Source: Larimichthys crocea (lineage: Eukaryota > Chordata > Actinopteri > Sciaenidae). From it: 64,000 nt of DNA. Positions 1 to 13,627 of this stretch are shown piece after piece. The notes beneath the pieces were generated by a model, which searched no databases, was not told the DNA's origin, and worked only from the letters and a program-made list of their open reading frames with translations. Numbering within the stretch: position 1 is the stretch's first letter; every line of letters begins with the position of its first letter. The stretch is taken from contig NC_040016.1 in assembly GCF_000972845.2 (NCBI RefSeq), positions 10,622,701 through 10,686,700 of the forward strand, read 5' to 3'. A program made the position numbers and the translations under genes.

Positions 1-133
1 ACCACTTATCTTATCATCAGCGGTTATTCTGGTCGTACTTGCCATTCTCTCTGTGTATCTTAAAACAGGTTGTCTTTTTAATCCTTGATCAAAGCAGTTT
101 GCCCTAATGTGTATTCTTCCTAATTGTCTCCAG

Positions 134-3983
<3,850 letters not shown>

Positions 3984-6365
3984 GTAAGTCCCAGGCTGTA
4001 CTGCAGCACTAATTCTGAGTCACAAAGCATCAGCAGAGGCCCTGGGCCTTTCTGCAAGCTTTTATGTGACCTTTATAAGATTCTGTATCTATACTTTTGC
4101 AAGATTTGCATCTCTAAGACTTTTCATGCTCTCATTTTTTCTAACATCAAGTTCTCTGTTTTTGTAGCTGTTGTACATCTAACACATTATATGGCCTACA
4201 GATATTATCATTATTTAAGACTTTTGTGCAATTAACAGTACATGGCGGTGATTACAACATTAGACTGGTTGAGCAGGCTCTGCTGTAGTCATTTCCTAGC
4301 ATCAAAGCAATTGTATTTTAAGTTGTTGTTTTTCATGGTAAAATTAATGTGTTGGCACACAGAAGCACGAAGCACAGGACTTGTGATATGCGCTGTGATA
4401 TTTATAATCATTATTTGGCCACATATTGTAACCACATGAAACTGGAAACCAACTTTCTAATTTTAATTCAGCCGCCTCCAGACTGCAGCCATTTCAAATT
4501 TGCTTTTAGATCTATAAGCAGGTATAATTTGTCATGGAAAGTACCAGGTTTTCATTCATGTTTCACTGTTACTATAAATATTATCTACCTCCTTATTTCA
4601 CTTGGAACATTTCTTAACGTAGACTGAATACCAAAGATAAAAACAAAAGGCAAAAAATGCATTTATACAGGTTTTACTTTGAAAATCCTGTTTTTCCTGT
4701 TACAAATAAGATAAAATTTTCCTGTATTTTCTATTTTTCTGTATCAAAATAATTAAATGTTTTACCTCACTCTTGTGTGCCAACATAACTTTAATATTAA
4801 ACAGTTTGAAGGACATTTCCTTTAGATGCATGCATGCATGCCACGCCTCAGCCTTCTGCTTCCTGCAGGCATCTAACTTTCCTCACTGCTAACTTCATTA
4901 ATGAACTTCATCTCACTAATGAAGTGGATCTTGAAATTAACCAATCCATGAGCAATCAATTTAACGAGATTTTCCTCTGTTTTATCTTTCCATTTGCAGT
5001 AATTCTGTCATGCCAAGTGTCCTTAAGGAGGTCCGACAGGGTGTGTGTGTGTGTGTGAGACAGTTGCCAGACAGCTGTGCTCCTGGTTCCTTCACTTTCA
5101 AATCATGGTCCAGATCATGTTATCGCTATAATACAGGAACATTACCAACAGTATGTGCCAGGGGCCTTGTTTTAGAGCGCCAAAACAAGTATGTAAAATT
5201 CTGTCGAACATTTTGACTGCAGAATGACTCATCGCATCGGCTGCCCACTGCAGTTCTTCAGTCTTCCGACAATATGCACCACTATTATTACTGAACCAGA
5301 GGAAAAATCAAGATGGGTTTTTGCTGATCACTCATTGCCTGCGTTAGCCTGACTGAGCACTTTTTGACTTACTTATCTGCTCTTAGGTGATTTCCCTTTT
5401 ATTTCTAAAAAATCATGCTAATTGTCTCAAGTATTATACAGTGTTTTTATTGGATATGCATGTTTGTCTGACAGATTTTCAAGTGCTTCAACATGTTTTT
5501 ATCCCTATTTATTTCATAGTAATGAAACCAGCCATTATGTGTATTTTCTTTTTGAACCAGAACTCACTGGCTGAAAACGAACAAGAGACAAATAAGCTTT
5601 CCTGCCTTAGTTGTTTTTCTTTTGGCCTTAGGTTTAGATGTGCCTTTCTGACAGTCCAGAGTAACAAGCTGCCAAGGTTATCAAGATTTTTCTTTTTTTC
5701 TTTTCACAATATGATTCTGCAAATGTGGAGCTTCAAATTCAGGGTCCTTACTAGATTTTGTATAATTGGGCTCCTCCTTTGTAGACACGGCAAAGCTGTT
5801 ACAAACTCAAGTATGTTTATTATGACTAAAGAAGAGTATTAATGCAAACGCTTATTTAAAGATTTCTAAGTTAAGGTCAGATGTATGATAGTATTCATAA
5901 ACTTTATTCATGAAGGAGAGTTTTTAATGTCATTGTTTAATACAGGTTTTTGTAAAGCTGAAATTAATTGTCTGCAAACAGCCTGCAGTGCCATTTTGTG
6001 TTTTGTTTATACAAGTGCAATTTGCAGATATGGCAAGGAAAAAAAACAACTAAATGTTTATTCTTTGTGGAAATATGTTACACATTGTTGCTCACATACT
6101 TGGTCCTAATTGATTTTTATATGTTTTTACTATAACTGCAATTGTATTTATTTGACGCTGTTCAGACTGCAGGATGTCATCATCTGTTTTTGTTTCAGAA
6201 GTGGAAACTTGAGTGGAGGTGGCTGGTCAGAGTATCGATTAGAATATCGACAAAACTGAACTTGTGGTAAAACACTAGCAAGGTTCATGACTGTGTGCTA
6301 CTGTCTGTCTGCTAACGGTTATGACTGGTGAAGAAATAAATCTTAACTTTCACAACATGTTTGGG
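3984..6365 (+). other. bicd2: bicd2 last intron plus 3' UTR, terminal exon uncertain
   Basis: Downstream of the donor gtaagt at 3984 the DNA is AT-rich without another recognisable coding block. Two acceptors could start the last exon. One, at about 5000, gives an immediate TAA after the HH codons. The other, at about 6200, adds about 23 residues before TAA. A polyadenylation signal AATAAA lies at 6335-6340, followed by a T-rich stretch, so the transcript probably ends near 6360. Reading through the donor gives an 80-residue tail that looks intronic. Confidence 0.5.
6335..6340 (+). terminator. Polyadenylation signal, likely bicd2
   Basis: AATAAA followed within 25 nt by a T/GT-rich stretch (from about 6359). 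It is the first convincing signal after the last recognised bicd2 coding exon. Confidence 0.5.
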
Positions 6366-6469
6366 TGTTTTATTTATTTTTTTCATCATTCCAACATTTT
6401 TTTACAATAATTATTCTTTCACTGTTGAGAACTTTATATCTCTCAAAATGTTTGAGACTTGTCAGTCAT

Positions 6470-6625
6470 GAGTTCTATGAAGATCCTCTTTCAGGTCCTC
6501 TTTGTTCAAGAAGAGTTAAATCTGGGGCAACTGGAGAAGAACTTAGCAAAACCTCTTGGATGAGAAGTGAAACATCTTCATAGATCTACAACCAAGTCCA
6601 GTTGCCCAAGATTTAACAATCTAAC
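6470..6625. repeat. Inverted-repeat fragment of a dispersed fish element
   Basis: GTTAAATCTGGGGCAACTGG (6514-6533) is the near-perfect reverse complement of a segment at about 6597-6617. A shorter pair, TCTATGAAGAT (about 6475) and ATCTTCATAGA (about 6573), is also inverted. The pairs cross rather than nest, so this is probably two opposed fragments of one repeat and not a simple hairpin. The right half resembles a sequence I recall as widespread in fish genomes; its class is not certain. Confidence 0.4.
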
Positions 6626-6987
6626 GTCGTTGACTGATGCCACTTCCAGAGTCGTTCGCAGGCTTCACCCTTGTCTCTTGCTACCGACTCCTTGTATGTC
6701 TGCTCTCATCTCCCAGGTCCAGCACCTAACCCTAACCCTACTGTGGGTGTACTTTAAAAAGGGGAGAGTGATTGGACAACTGGATGCAGGTGTGCTAATC
6801 ACCTGCTCTCCTGAGCTCTCTCCCCTGCAGCTGATGCACCACGCCCCTCCACAATATGATCACCTCTGAAACACAAATTATTCAGCAACTGAATACAAGG
6901 TGCAGTACTGTGCATAGAAAAACAGTAAATAAGCAAGGCAGTAAATATAGACCTATGTTGAACAATAATAGTGACATTATGTACATA
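6626..6987. other. Intergenic, no gene seen
   Basis: Between bicd2 and card19. Only short open frames and two CCCTAA units at about 6727-6742 are present; no conserved coding or RNA gene is recognised. Confidence 0.5.
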
Positions 6988-7245
6988 TCAAATCAAATCA
7001 GATTTTATTTGTATAGCCCAAAGTCACAAAGTACATTTGCCTCAGAGGGCTTTACAATCTGTACAGGGAGTGACACCCTCTGTCCTTAGACCCTCGGTTC
7101 GAGTGAGGAAAAACTTGCCCACAAAAAAGGTGGAAGAAACCTCAGGAAGAGCCACAGAGGAGGGATCCCTCTCCCAGGACGGACAGACGTGCAATAGATG
7201 TCACGTGTACGGAACAAATCAACACAAACATATTGTACAATTACA
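6988..7245 (+). repeat. Percomorph dispersed repeat (AATCAAATCAGATTTTATT family)
   Basis: Starts with a short AATCA repeat, then TTTTATTTGTATAGCCCAAA, and includes GGGCTTTACAATCTGTACAG, GGAAGAAACCTCAGGAAGAG and GAGGGATCCCTCTCCCAGGA. I recognise this order of blocks as a very common non-coding interspersed repeat of spiny-rayed fishes. Its class is not evident from the sequence and it has no coding capacity. Confidence 0.7.
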
Positions 7246-7609
7246 ATGACTGATAAAATGACAATGAATTACAATGAATGATAAAATGATTACAGTAGCA
7301 ATGGAACCTGTGATAGAGATAGACACATGCACAGCAGCAGCAAATCATATAAATCAACAAGTACAAGAAATATAACTGTTGAAGGAACTGTTGAGCTGTT
7401 CATTTTACAGTATGTGCATACACTTGTTTGTTGTTTAGTCTTAAAAGATACTCTGTTAAATCTGCAAAGCTATTTTTTAAATATGTGCAATGTGGCCATT
7501 AATAAAACAGATTTATAGTTACATTATTTTTTATATATTTGTACCCTTAGTATAAAAAGGTAATTTTAATCGAATAAATAAATAAACATCTGTATAAAAT
7601 TACATTAAT
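7246..7609. other. Intergenic, AT-rich, no gene seen
   Basis: Low-complexity AT-rich stretch between the dispersed repeat and the card19 promoter region. No conserved open frame or RNA gene was found. Confidence 0.5.
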
Positions 7610-7737
7610 TTCCACTTCCGGTAAAATGGAATTGTTTTTGTTTTTTTCCTCTTTCGAAGACGTTGACGTAAACCACTCCCTGCCTGCGTGGTGACGTAAG
7701 AGGGCGTGTCCAAACAAAGGACAGAGGGGACTCCACA
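7610..7737 (+). promoter_or_regulatory. card19 promoter region with ETS and CRE-like sites
   Basis: Just upstream of the proposed ATG are an ETS-type site CACTTCCGG (about 7612-7620) and two CRE-like TGACGTAA elements (about 7663 and 7692), a combination typical of TATA-less housekeeping promoters. No TATA box is visible. The function is inferred from motifs only. Confidence 0.55.
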
Positions 7738-10154
7738 ATGGGAGGTTCGTGTCTTTCTTTCACTAATAAAAATAACGTGCATTTTTTACTAGTTTTTACT
7801 ATTTTTACTACTCCTCTTGGGTGTCTTCACACTGGCTCCAAGTCACGAACATTTACCAAAAGCGCTTACGGCGTGAAAAAGTGAAAAAGAGTCGCCTCGC
7901 TTTGCCAATGACAGTGTAGCGTCTCAAGTCCTGTTGGAAAGTTTCTTAACACGTCTGACACTGCAGAGAGATTTACGATTAATCGTCAACATGCAAGTTA
8001 AATAAACATTCCCGATCCTTCATGCACCCACACTCCTTACAAAATAAGACTGGACTTAATGTTAGTTTTCCGCTTGTATGTGTATGTTACTGTCCACTGC
8101 CTGTTATCAGACAGTGTGTGCAAAAGTTTTGTTGACAAGTCATTTACAAAAAAAAGAAAGAAAAACTTCTCTCTGTTAACGTGGACAGACAGTTTTCACG
8201 AGCAGCTGTTAGAGGACAGTGCCTTCCTCAAAGCTGAGCGGAGACTGGACACGGAGCTGGTGGACAAACTCATCCTGCAGCTCAACAGGATCTACCCGCA
8301 GATCCTCACTGACAAGGAGGCCACCAGAGTAAGTCCTCATGCACAAAGTGTAGGTCACATGCAAAACCACACTGACTGCATGGAGATTTGACATGCATTA
8401 CCTTTGCACTCCAGCACAACATCATCACCCAGTACCTCAGTCAGAATCAGATCAGAAATACTTTATTAATCCCCACACGGTAAGTGAGATAGTAAGTAAT
8501 AGCAAGAACACAAAACTTTAACACCATACACCTATACGATATCATATTTTAACACTATACACACATGTATAAATAACAGTTAAATAAAACTAGTGACAGT
8601 AAAATAAAAGCCAAGTAACAGTGCACTATACGATATATAAATCTAAAACTGTATAAAAGAATTTAGTCTTTGAGAGACTGTACAGAGAATACACTGATTG
8701 TTTAAAGTGCAGTATGCATGCATGAGAAATTGCACTTATGTATTGCACAAGCCAGTTCGACAGCTACTGGACTTGACTTGGAGTGTCTGATATTTTGAGG
8801 GAGGAGTTGCAGAGACTGATGCTCACAGGTAGGAAAGACTTCTTGTGTCTCTCTGTGGAGCATCTTGGTGCCAGCAGTCTCTGACTGAAGGTGCTCCTGA
8901 GTCTGTCCAGCACCTCATGGAGTGGGTGGGAGTCATAGTCCAAGATAGTCCACTACTTAGACGGCATCCTCCTTTCCAACACCACAGTCAGCGAGTCCAT
9001 CTGCACCCCCACAACGTCACTAGCCTTACGAACACGTCTGTTAATAACTGTCAGCAAAAATGTACAAGTTATAAGGCATATGAACTCAGAATTTATGGCA
9101 GAAGTGTGTGTATTGGATCTAATAAAGTAGCCTGTGAGTGTGTGTTATACTCACCAATTATAACTGGTGTATTAAAGTGACTGTTTATGCAAAATCTCAA
9201 TCCGAAAAGGAATTAACACCTATAGCTGTGGAGATTTGGCTTTGGAGCTCGAAAAAATATTTAAATAACTGTTGTTGTTTTTTTTAAAATCCAGTTTCGA
9301 AACTTGGATGTGCCCACAAGTGTTCGAGTGGGTGAGCTCCTGACACACCTGCAGGGGAAAGGAGAGGAAGCATGCAGGGAGTTTTACAGAGCTCTTCACT
9401 TGCATGTAGAGGAAGTATACTACAGCTTGCCCACACGGCTCCGCCTCAGAGGTTAGTCCTTTAAAAAACTGCCTCTGCATATGCACATGCACGATGAAAT
9501 ATTTATTACAGTTTGGATATTACACATTTAGATGTATATTCCTCAATGTATCTCTCCTGTATCCAGATTACCTGGACCCACTCAAACATCCACGTGTCTA
9601 CCATCAGAAACATGTTCTGAACGACAGAGGTGAGATTTCTTGACATTTAAAAAGTTCATGTTAAGAAATGTGTCAACGTGAGTGCGATGTTGCATGTTCA
9701 AGCTACATCAGGAATAGTCAGTGAGACTGAAACTCTTTCCAGGCTAACAGTGTGTTAGGTAATTATTTAGCACTGACAATCACACCAGATCATTAATTAC
9801 ATTTACATTGTTTACCTCTTTCCAGGTCCCATTTTCTTTCTGGGCTGTTTCAGTGTTGCAGTTGGAATGGCTTTACTCTATTACTACAGTGGTGAGTACA
9901 ATAGCTTTTCAGTTTTTTTAAAGTCACTTAACATCATCACATATCGCCATTCTTGTATATGTATATATATATCTATATATGTCTATATAATTCAAATTAA
10001 TGCTGTTGATTCAGTGTTACTAAGAATCTATCTTTGTTCTGCAGAAGCAAAAGTGACAGGAGGTAGCCGGGCCCTCGGGATGGCTGCTCTGGGTTTAAAG
10101 AAAAAAGCTCAGGAGGTCCTCATATGGTACACTGAAGAAAGCTTTATGAAGTAA
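7738..10154 (+). CDS. card19: card19 (BinCARD), CARD-domain protein with C-terminal membrane segment
   Basis: CARD protein linked to BCL10 and mitochondria in mammals. Six exons are proposed: 7738-7744, 8189-8328, 9295-9451, 9567-9629, 9826-9891 and 10045-10154, summing to 543 nt (180 aa plus TAA), close to the human length. The CARD is shown by LVDKLILQLNRIYPQILTDK and FRNLDVPTSVRVGELLTHLQ followed by EFYRALHLH. A membrane segment PIFFLGCFSVAVGMALLYYY lies in exon 5. Exon 1 codes only ATG GGA G; it is chosen because it restores the phase before ACAGTTTTCAC and gives MGDSFHEQLLED, similar in layout to the human start. An alternative in-frame ATG at 8059 would add about 45 implausible residues. 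Exon 1 uses the weak donor GTTCGT and is the least certain part. Confidence 0.87.
8438..9040 (-). mobile_element. Antisense 3' fragment of a fish non-LTR retrotransposon
   Basis: Inside card19 intron 2. The left edge carries a TCAGA-type repeat followed by AATACTTTATTAATCCCC, the reverse complement of a LINE tail ending AATAAAGTATTTCTGA. Further right is the stretch with GTGGGAGTCATAGTCCAAG, typical of the element body just before the tail. It is truncated, with no intact reverse transcriptase frame. The family (Rex1/L2-like) is a guess. Confidence 0.6.
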
Positions 10155-10843
10155 AGGGTGACTCCTTCACACCAGGTGCTTCAGTAGTACTGCTCTAATG
10201 AATGCTACTTGTACCAAAGCACGGCACAAATGATCTTTTCAAGAGTTGAATACTAAATTTCTATACAGTTAATACTTTGCTTATGATCTAAAATGCGAAA
10301 GTTCAGAGCTACATTTGACACTTTGCTCTTTATATATTGATATACTATTTAAGCGGGTTAAAGGGATTGAATACATTTCAGGGATGTGCAAATCAAGAAG
10401 AAGCAAATTAAATTAGTTGATGATGAGATATTTTTCGCCACAGTCTTTAAATGTGGCATAAAGCACCTTTTACAAACCAATTACAAATGAAACATTCACT
10501 ACATTAGTGACAAAATAAGGCATTTTAATGACTAAATATTAACACTTGGAGGTACATTCTTAACTACATAGGATCAGCCTACATCTTTCATTACTACATA
10601 AAGGAGAGCCTCCAATTCATCAGTACAATTTGCGTCCATATAATAATTATTCTTGAACACATTTTATATGCTTGCTTTCACTTTGGTGTAAGAGACCAGC
10701 CTTTTTTTTTATATTTAAACTTTTTATTTTGGTTCAAACAGCACTCCGTGTTTTTCATCACAGTGTGCTAAGCCTTGTACATTTATTTTTTAGAAATGAT
10801 GAATGATGCTGCCTTTTCTGCTCAGTTACCACTGATGTCAAGC
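10155..10843. other. card19 3' flank, no further gene seen
   Basis: AT-rich sequence after the card19 stop. It probably holds the 3' UTR. No canonical AATAAA is seen before the hAT element; the ATTAAA-like signal near 10410 is a weak candidate. Confidence 0.4.
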
Positions 10844-11269
10844 CTCTGAAGCAGGGGTCTTCAACCAGGGGTCCGTGACCCCTAGGAGGGTCTGCAGAGG
10901 TACTACAGGGGGTTCGCCCATTTTTGTTATAATAATTGACAATTTTCACCAAAATAATTTGTGAGAATTAAAAAATATACAAAGAATTACACATTAATAT
11001 GCAATAAAAAAGCTACTTTTGACAAAAACTATTACTATTTACATATTATTTTTTAATTATTCCATTAGGCCTGAATGTTTTATCAATCATAAACAAATAT
11101 AGACTAATAACCCAGCATATAAATAGGTTAATAAGGTGAAATAAAAGGTGAATAAAGTACATATAAAAGTTATTATAAGCCAGGCTTAAAATGTGACACA
11201 TGTGGGGGTCTCTGTTCTGTCCAAAGGGGGTCAGTGGGCTCAAAAAGGTTGAAGACCCCTGCTCTAAAG
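10844..11269. mobile_element. hAT-type MITE with 8-bp target duplication
   Basis: Element 10852-11261 (410 bp) begins CAGGGGTCTTCAACC and ends GGTTGAAGACCCCTG, perfect 15-bp terminal inverted repeats. It is flanked by CTCTGAAG (10844-10851) and CTCTAAAG (11262-11269), an 8-bp target-site duplication with one mismatch. The 8-bp duplication and CAGGGGTC ends are hAT hallmarks. The interior is AT-rich and non-coding, so it is non-autonomous. Confidence 0.9.
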
Positions 11270-11575
11270 ATACTCTTCAGTGTACACCACCAAACTGAGT
11301 CAAGAGAGAAAGATACTGAGGCCAAACATAAGCGCCGTCTTGTGGTCAAAAGTGAATAACATGCCCAAACATAGTGTCGGTTTTTTATAAGAGCTTCTTC
11401 AAACAGTCTAAACTCTGCAGCTCACATTAAGACAACAACAAAAAAGCAGCCTGTTATTAATTATTAATGTGACCTGATGCAGAAATAACGCGGAGATGTC
11501 GAGTTTAGTTCAGTTTACGTGAGTTTGAGCGATCACGTGATTGCGTCGACGCAACGATATCCCGCCCCCTACCAG
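11270..11575. other. Intergenic, no gene seen
   Basis: Between the hAT MITE and the U6atac promoter. The right part becomes CpG-rich and has a GC box (CCGCCCC at about 11562), which may belong to the U6atac distal promoter. Confidence 0.4.
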
Positions 11576-11593
11576 CGCGGTGACTTGTGGGTA
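11576..11593 (-). promoter_or_regulatory. ZNF143/Staf-like distal element of the U6atac promoter
   Basis: On the minus strand this reads TACCCACAAGTCACCGCG, matching 16 of 18 positions of the Staf/ZNF143 consensus as I recall it. It lies about 210 bp upstream of the U6atac start, the normal place for a vertebrate snRNA distal sequence element. Confidence 0.65.
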
Positions 11594-11736
11594 GAGGTAC
11601 AACGAACCAAAAAAACACATAAAAACGTCGAAAATGATCGTTTTAATGAAGCGACGACGCCGATTATTCACTTTTAAAAGACACACACACACAAGAGCTG
11701 TGTTTGGGAGATGTAATATTTATAAACCAGGATGTG

Positions 11737-11755
11737 GCACCGTGAGTGACACACC
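11737..11755 (+). promoter_or_regulatory. Proximal sequence element (PSE) of U6atac
   Basis: GCACCGTGAGTGACACACC fits the vertebrate PSE pattern (CACC-n-T-n-A-n-T-n-A). It lies at -67 to -49 from the RNA start, the expected SNAPc binding position. Confidence 0.75.
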
Positions 11756-11772
11756 GTGGCGGGCGGTAGGGG

Positions 11773-11780
11773 TTTATAAG
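11773..11780 (+). promoter_or_regulatory. TATA box of U6atac (type 3 Pol III promoter)
   Basis: TTTATAAG at -31 to -24. A PSE plus TATA at this spacing directs RNA polymerase III at U6-class genes. Confidence 0.8.
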
Positions 11781-11803
11781 GAGGTGTGTCCCGTGCTGTG
11801 GTT

Positions 11804-11929
11804 GTGTTGTATGAAAGGAGAGAAGGTTAGCACTCCCCTTGACAAGGATGGAATTGGCCCTTGTGGCCTTCAACACATATACGGTTAAGGCATTGCCACC
11901 TACTTCGTGGCATCTCTAACCAAGTTTTT
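11804..11929 (+). ncRNA. rnu6atac: U6atac minor spliceosomal snRNA
   Basis: About 126 nt starting GTGTTGTATG and containing AAAGGAGAGAAGGTTAGCAC, the region that pairs with U12-type 5' splice sites and with U4atac. CCTTGACAAGGATGG follows, and near the 3' end GGCATTGCCACCTACTTCG and GTGGCATC. The 5' half matches the human U6atac sequence as I remember it; the 3' stem differs by a few bases and a CT insertion. A T-run (about 11925-11931) ends the gene as a Pol III terminator. PSE, TATA and a Staf-like DSE are all correctly spaced, so this looks like an active gene and not a retro-pseudogene. It catalyses removal of U12-type introns with U12, U11, U4atac and U5. Confidence 0.93.
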
Positions 11930-11931
11930 TT
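11925..11931 (+). terminator. Pol III oligo-T terminator of U6atac
   Basis: Run of seven T directly after the conserved 3' end of the snRNA. Confidence 0.75.
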
Positions 11932-13386
11932 GTGTTTGTATTTCCTCTAAACTGAATCATGTTATCTCCTATCTTATATATTTTCTTGGCTCAAACCACG
12001 CCTGCTGTTCTTGATCGTGTATTTTATGACAGGAAACGTGCCTAGGTATTTTCCCAAGTCCTTGTTTCCGCTGGGTGGGCGGAATGGAAATTCCTAATTT
12101 CCCTGTAGTATCCCGGTCTGCTGTCTGCCTCACAGATGTGTTAGACTTGTTTGTAAGTGAAAGTAAAAGCACATTTATAAATCCCACCCCCAGCTATATA
12201 AACATTGCATCCTATAATGTGGATATTTGTTTGTTCCCACTGTGCCTTCTTGCCTATAGTTCCATATTTTTTTTTAAATACAAAGTCTGGAAGTAAATTA
12301 ATTTACCCTAAAATAACAGGCAGATACAGTTTATACTATTTCTCAGGCTGTTTCATTAAGATAAATAACAGAGAACATAACAGTAACTATCATGATGGTG
12401 CTTTATTAAACTATGTTTCATTGTGTTATTGCAGTTAAACTTCAGGATATCAGAAGCCAAACATTTATGCAGCTTGCATGAGTTTGTTGTTGTTCTTTGT
12501 ACTGAACAATTTTGTAACATTATTCTAAAAGGTAATATTTATATTTCATTTCTGATGGTTGTCGATTAATGTCTACTCATGGATGTCCAGTGCCTGACAA
12601 GTTTGTCACATTCTGTGTGTATTGTTTTGTGTAAAAAAAAAAAGCCTTAAAATTAGAACTGCTAGAATTTGTAAGGTTGAGACTTTTGTCTTTATAAAAT
12701 AAATAAACTACACATGATGAGAATAAACAGGACAATAATCTTTCTTTTGTAAGTTTTTACTTATAAATTGCATTTAAAATCACAGTGTCTAATCAAAAAA
12801 GGGCTACTATGTTAAGAGCATATAGTAAAAGCTGTGAAAATGTTTGGTCCTTTAAAAAAAGTAGAAGTCATTAAAAAAAAAAACTAAAAATAACCACATG
12901 CACACATACAGTTCAGTCCACAAACACTGGTACACATGAACTAATACACAGAGATAAATGTTACACATCATATTTCATATAGCATTTAAAGGAACATATA
13001 GCATATAAAGGTCCACTTCACTCATTGGTTAATGTGTTTAACACTGTAAACAGAACTTCTGCGCCTACGATAAAGCTGTTATATCATGTAATGCCTCTTG
13101 AGTAGCAAGAGGCTTAGATGGTCCTGAAGAACTAAATATTAAGAACTTCATTTGGATAAATCTGTAGTGATACTTCAAAACAACGGCACAATGTTTTTTG
13201 TTTTGTTTTTTCCAGGGATCATTCACAGTGATGACTCCTGATATGTCTGTTTTAAAGGCAATATTTTTATTTGCATCAGTAACCTGAGCATTATCAGAGG
13301 TAACAAAGTGGTGAATAGCCACATGTAATAAAAACTGACCACACGTTTGTCCATAGCCATGCTTAGAGAAGTGAACCCCTCTTACA

Positions 13387-13425
<39 letters not shown>

Positions 13426-13627
13426 CATTTGATCTTCAGTGTATCAAGTGATAAACCTGGGAGCTATCAAGTGATAAACCTGGGAGGTTGAATTACAGAA
13501 CGGCAAATACACCTGCATGCCATTTAATTTGGTGAGCAAATAAATATCCTGGCTGTTTCTACAAATAACGTGGAGGTCCATCGTTGCTAAGTTGATCAGC
13601 AGGCGTTCAGAGTCGTGAAGGGGGGCA
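11932..13627. other. Intergenic and ninj1 3' UTR
   Basis: AT-rich sequence with no further gene. The right part probably holds the ninj1 3' UTR on the minus strand (for example, TTTATT at about 13265 reads AATAAA in antisense). A CA microsatellite lies at 13387-13422, and there is a short direct repeat of TATCAAGTGATAAACCTGGG at about 13442-13485. Confidence 0.45.
13387..13422. repeat. (CA)n microsatellite
   Basis: About 18 uninterrupted CA units. Confidence 0.95.

Noticed and set aside
5387..5842. 151-codon frame in bicd2 3' region
   Set aside because: AT-rich Phe/Leu-rich translation with no domain or splice support.
6727..6742. CCTAACCCTAACCC as possible interstitial telomere repeat
   Set aside because: Only about two units, consistent with chance.
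8845..9180. 111-codon frame in card19 intron 2
   Set aside because: Falls in the antisense LINE fragment.
11634..11888. 84-codon frame over the U6atac gene
   Set aside because: Coincides with the Pol III promoter and snRNA; the RNA gene explains the sequence.
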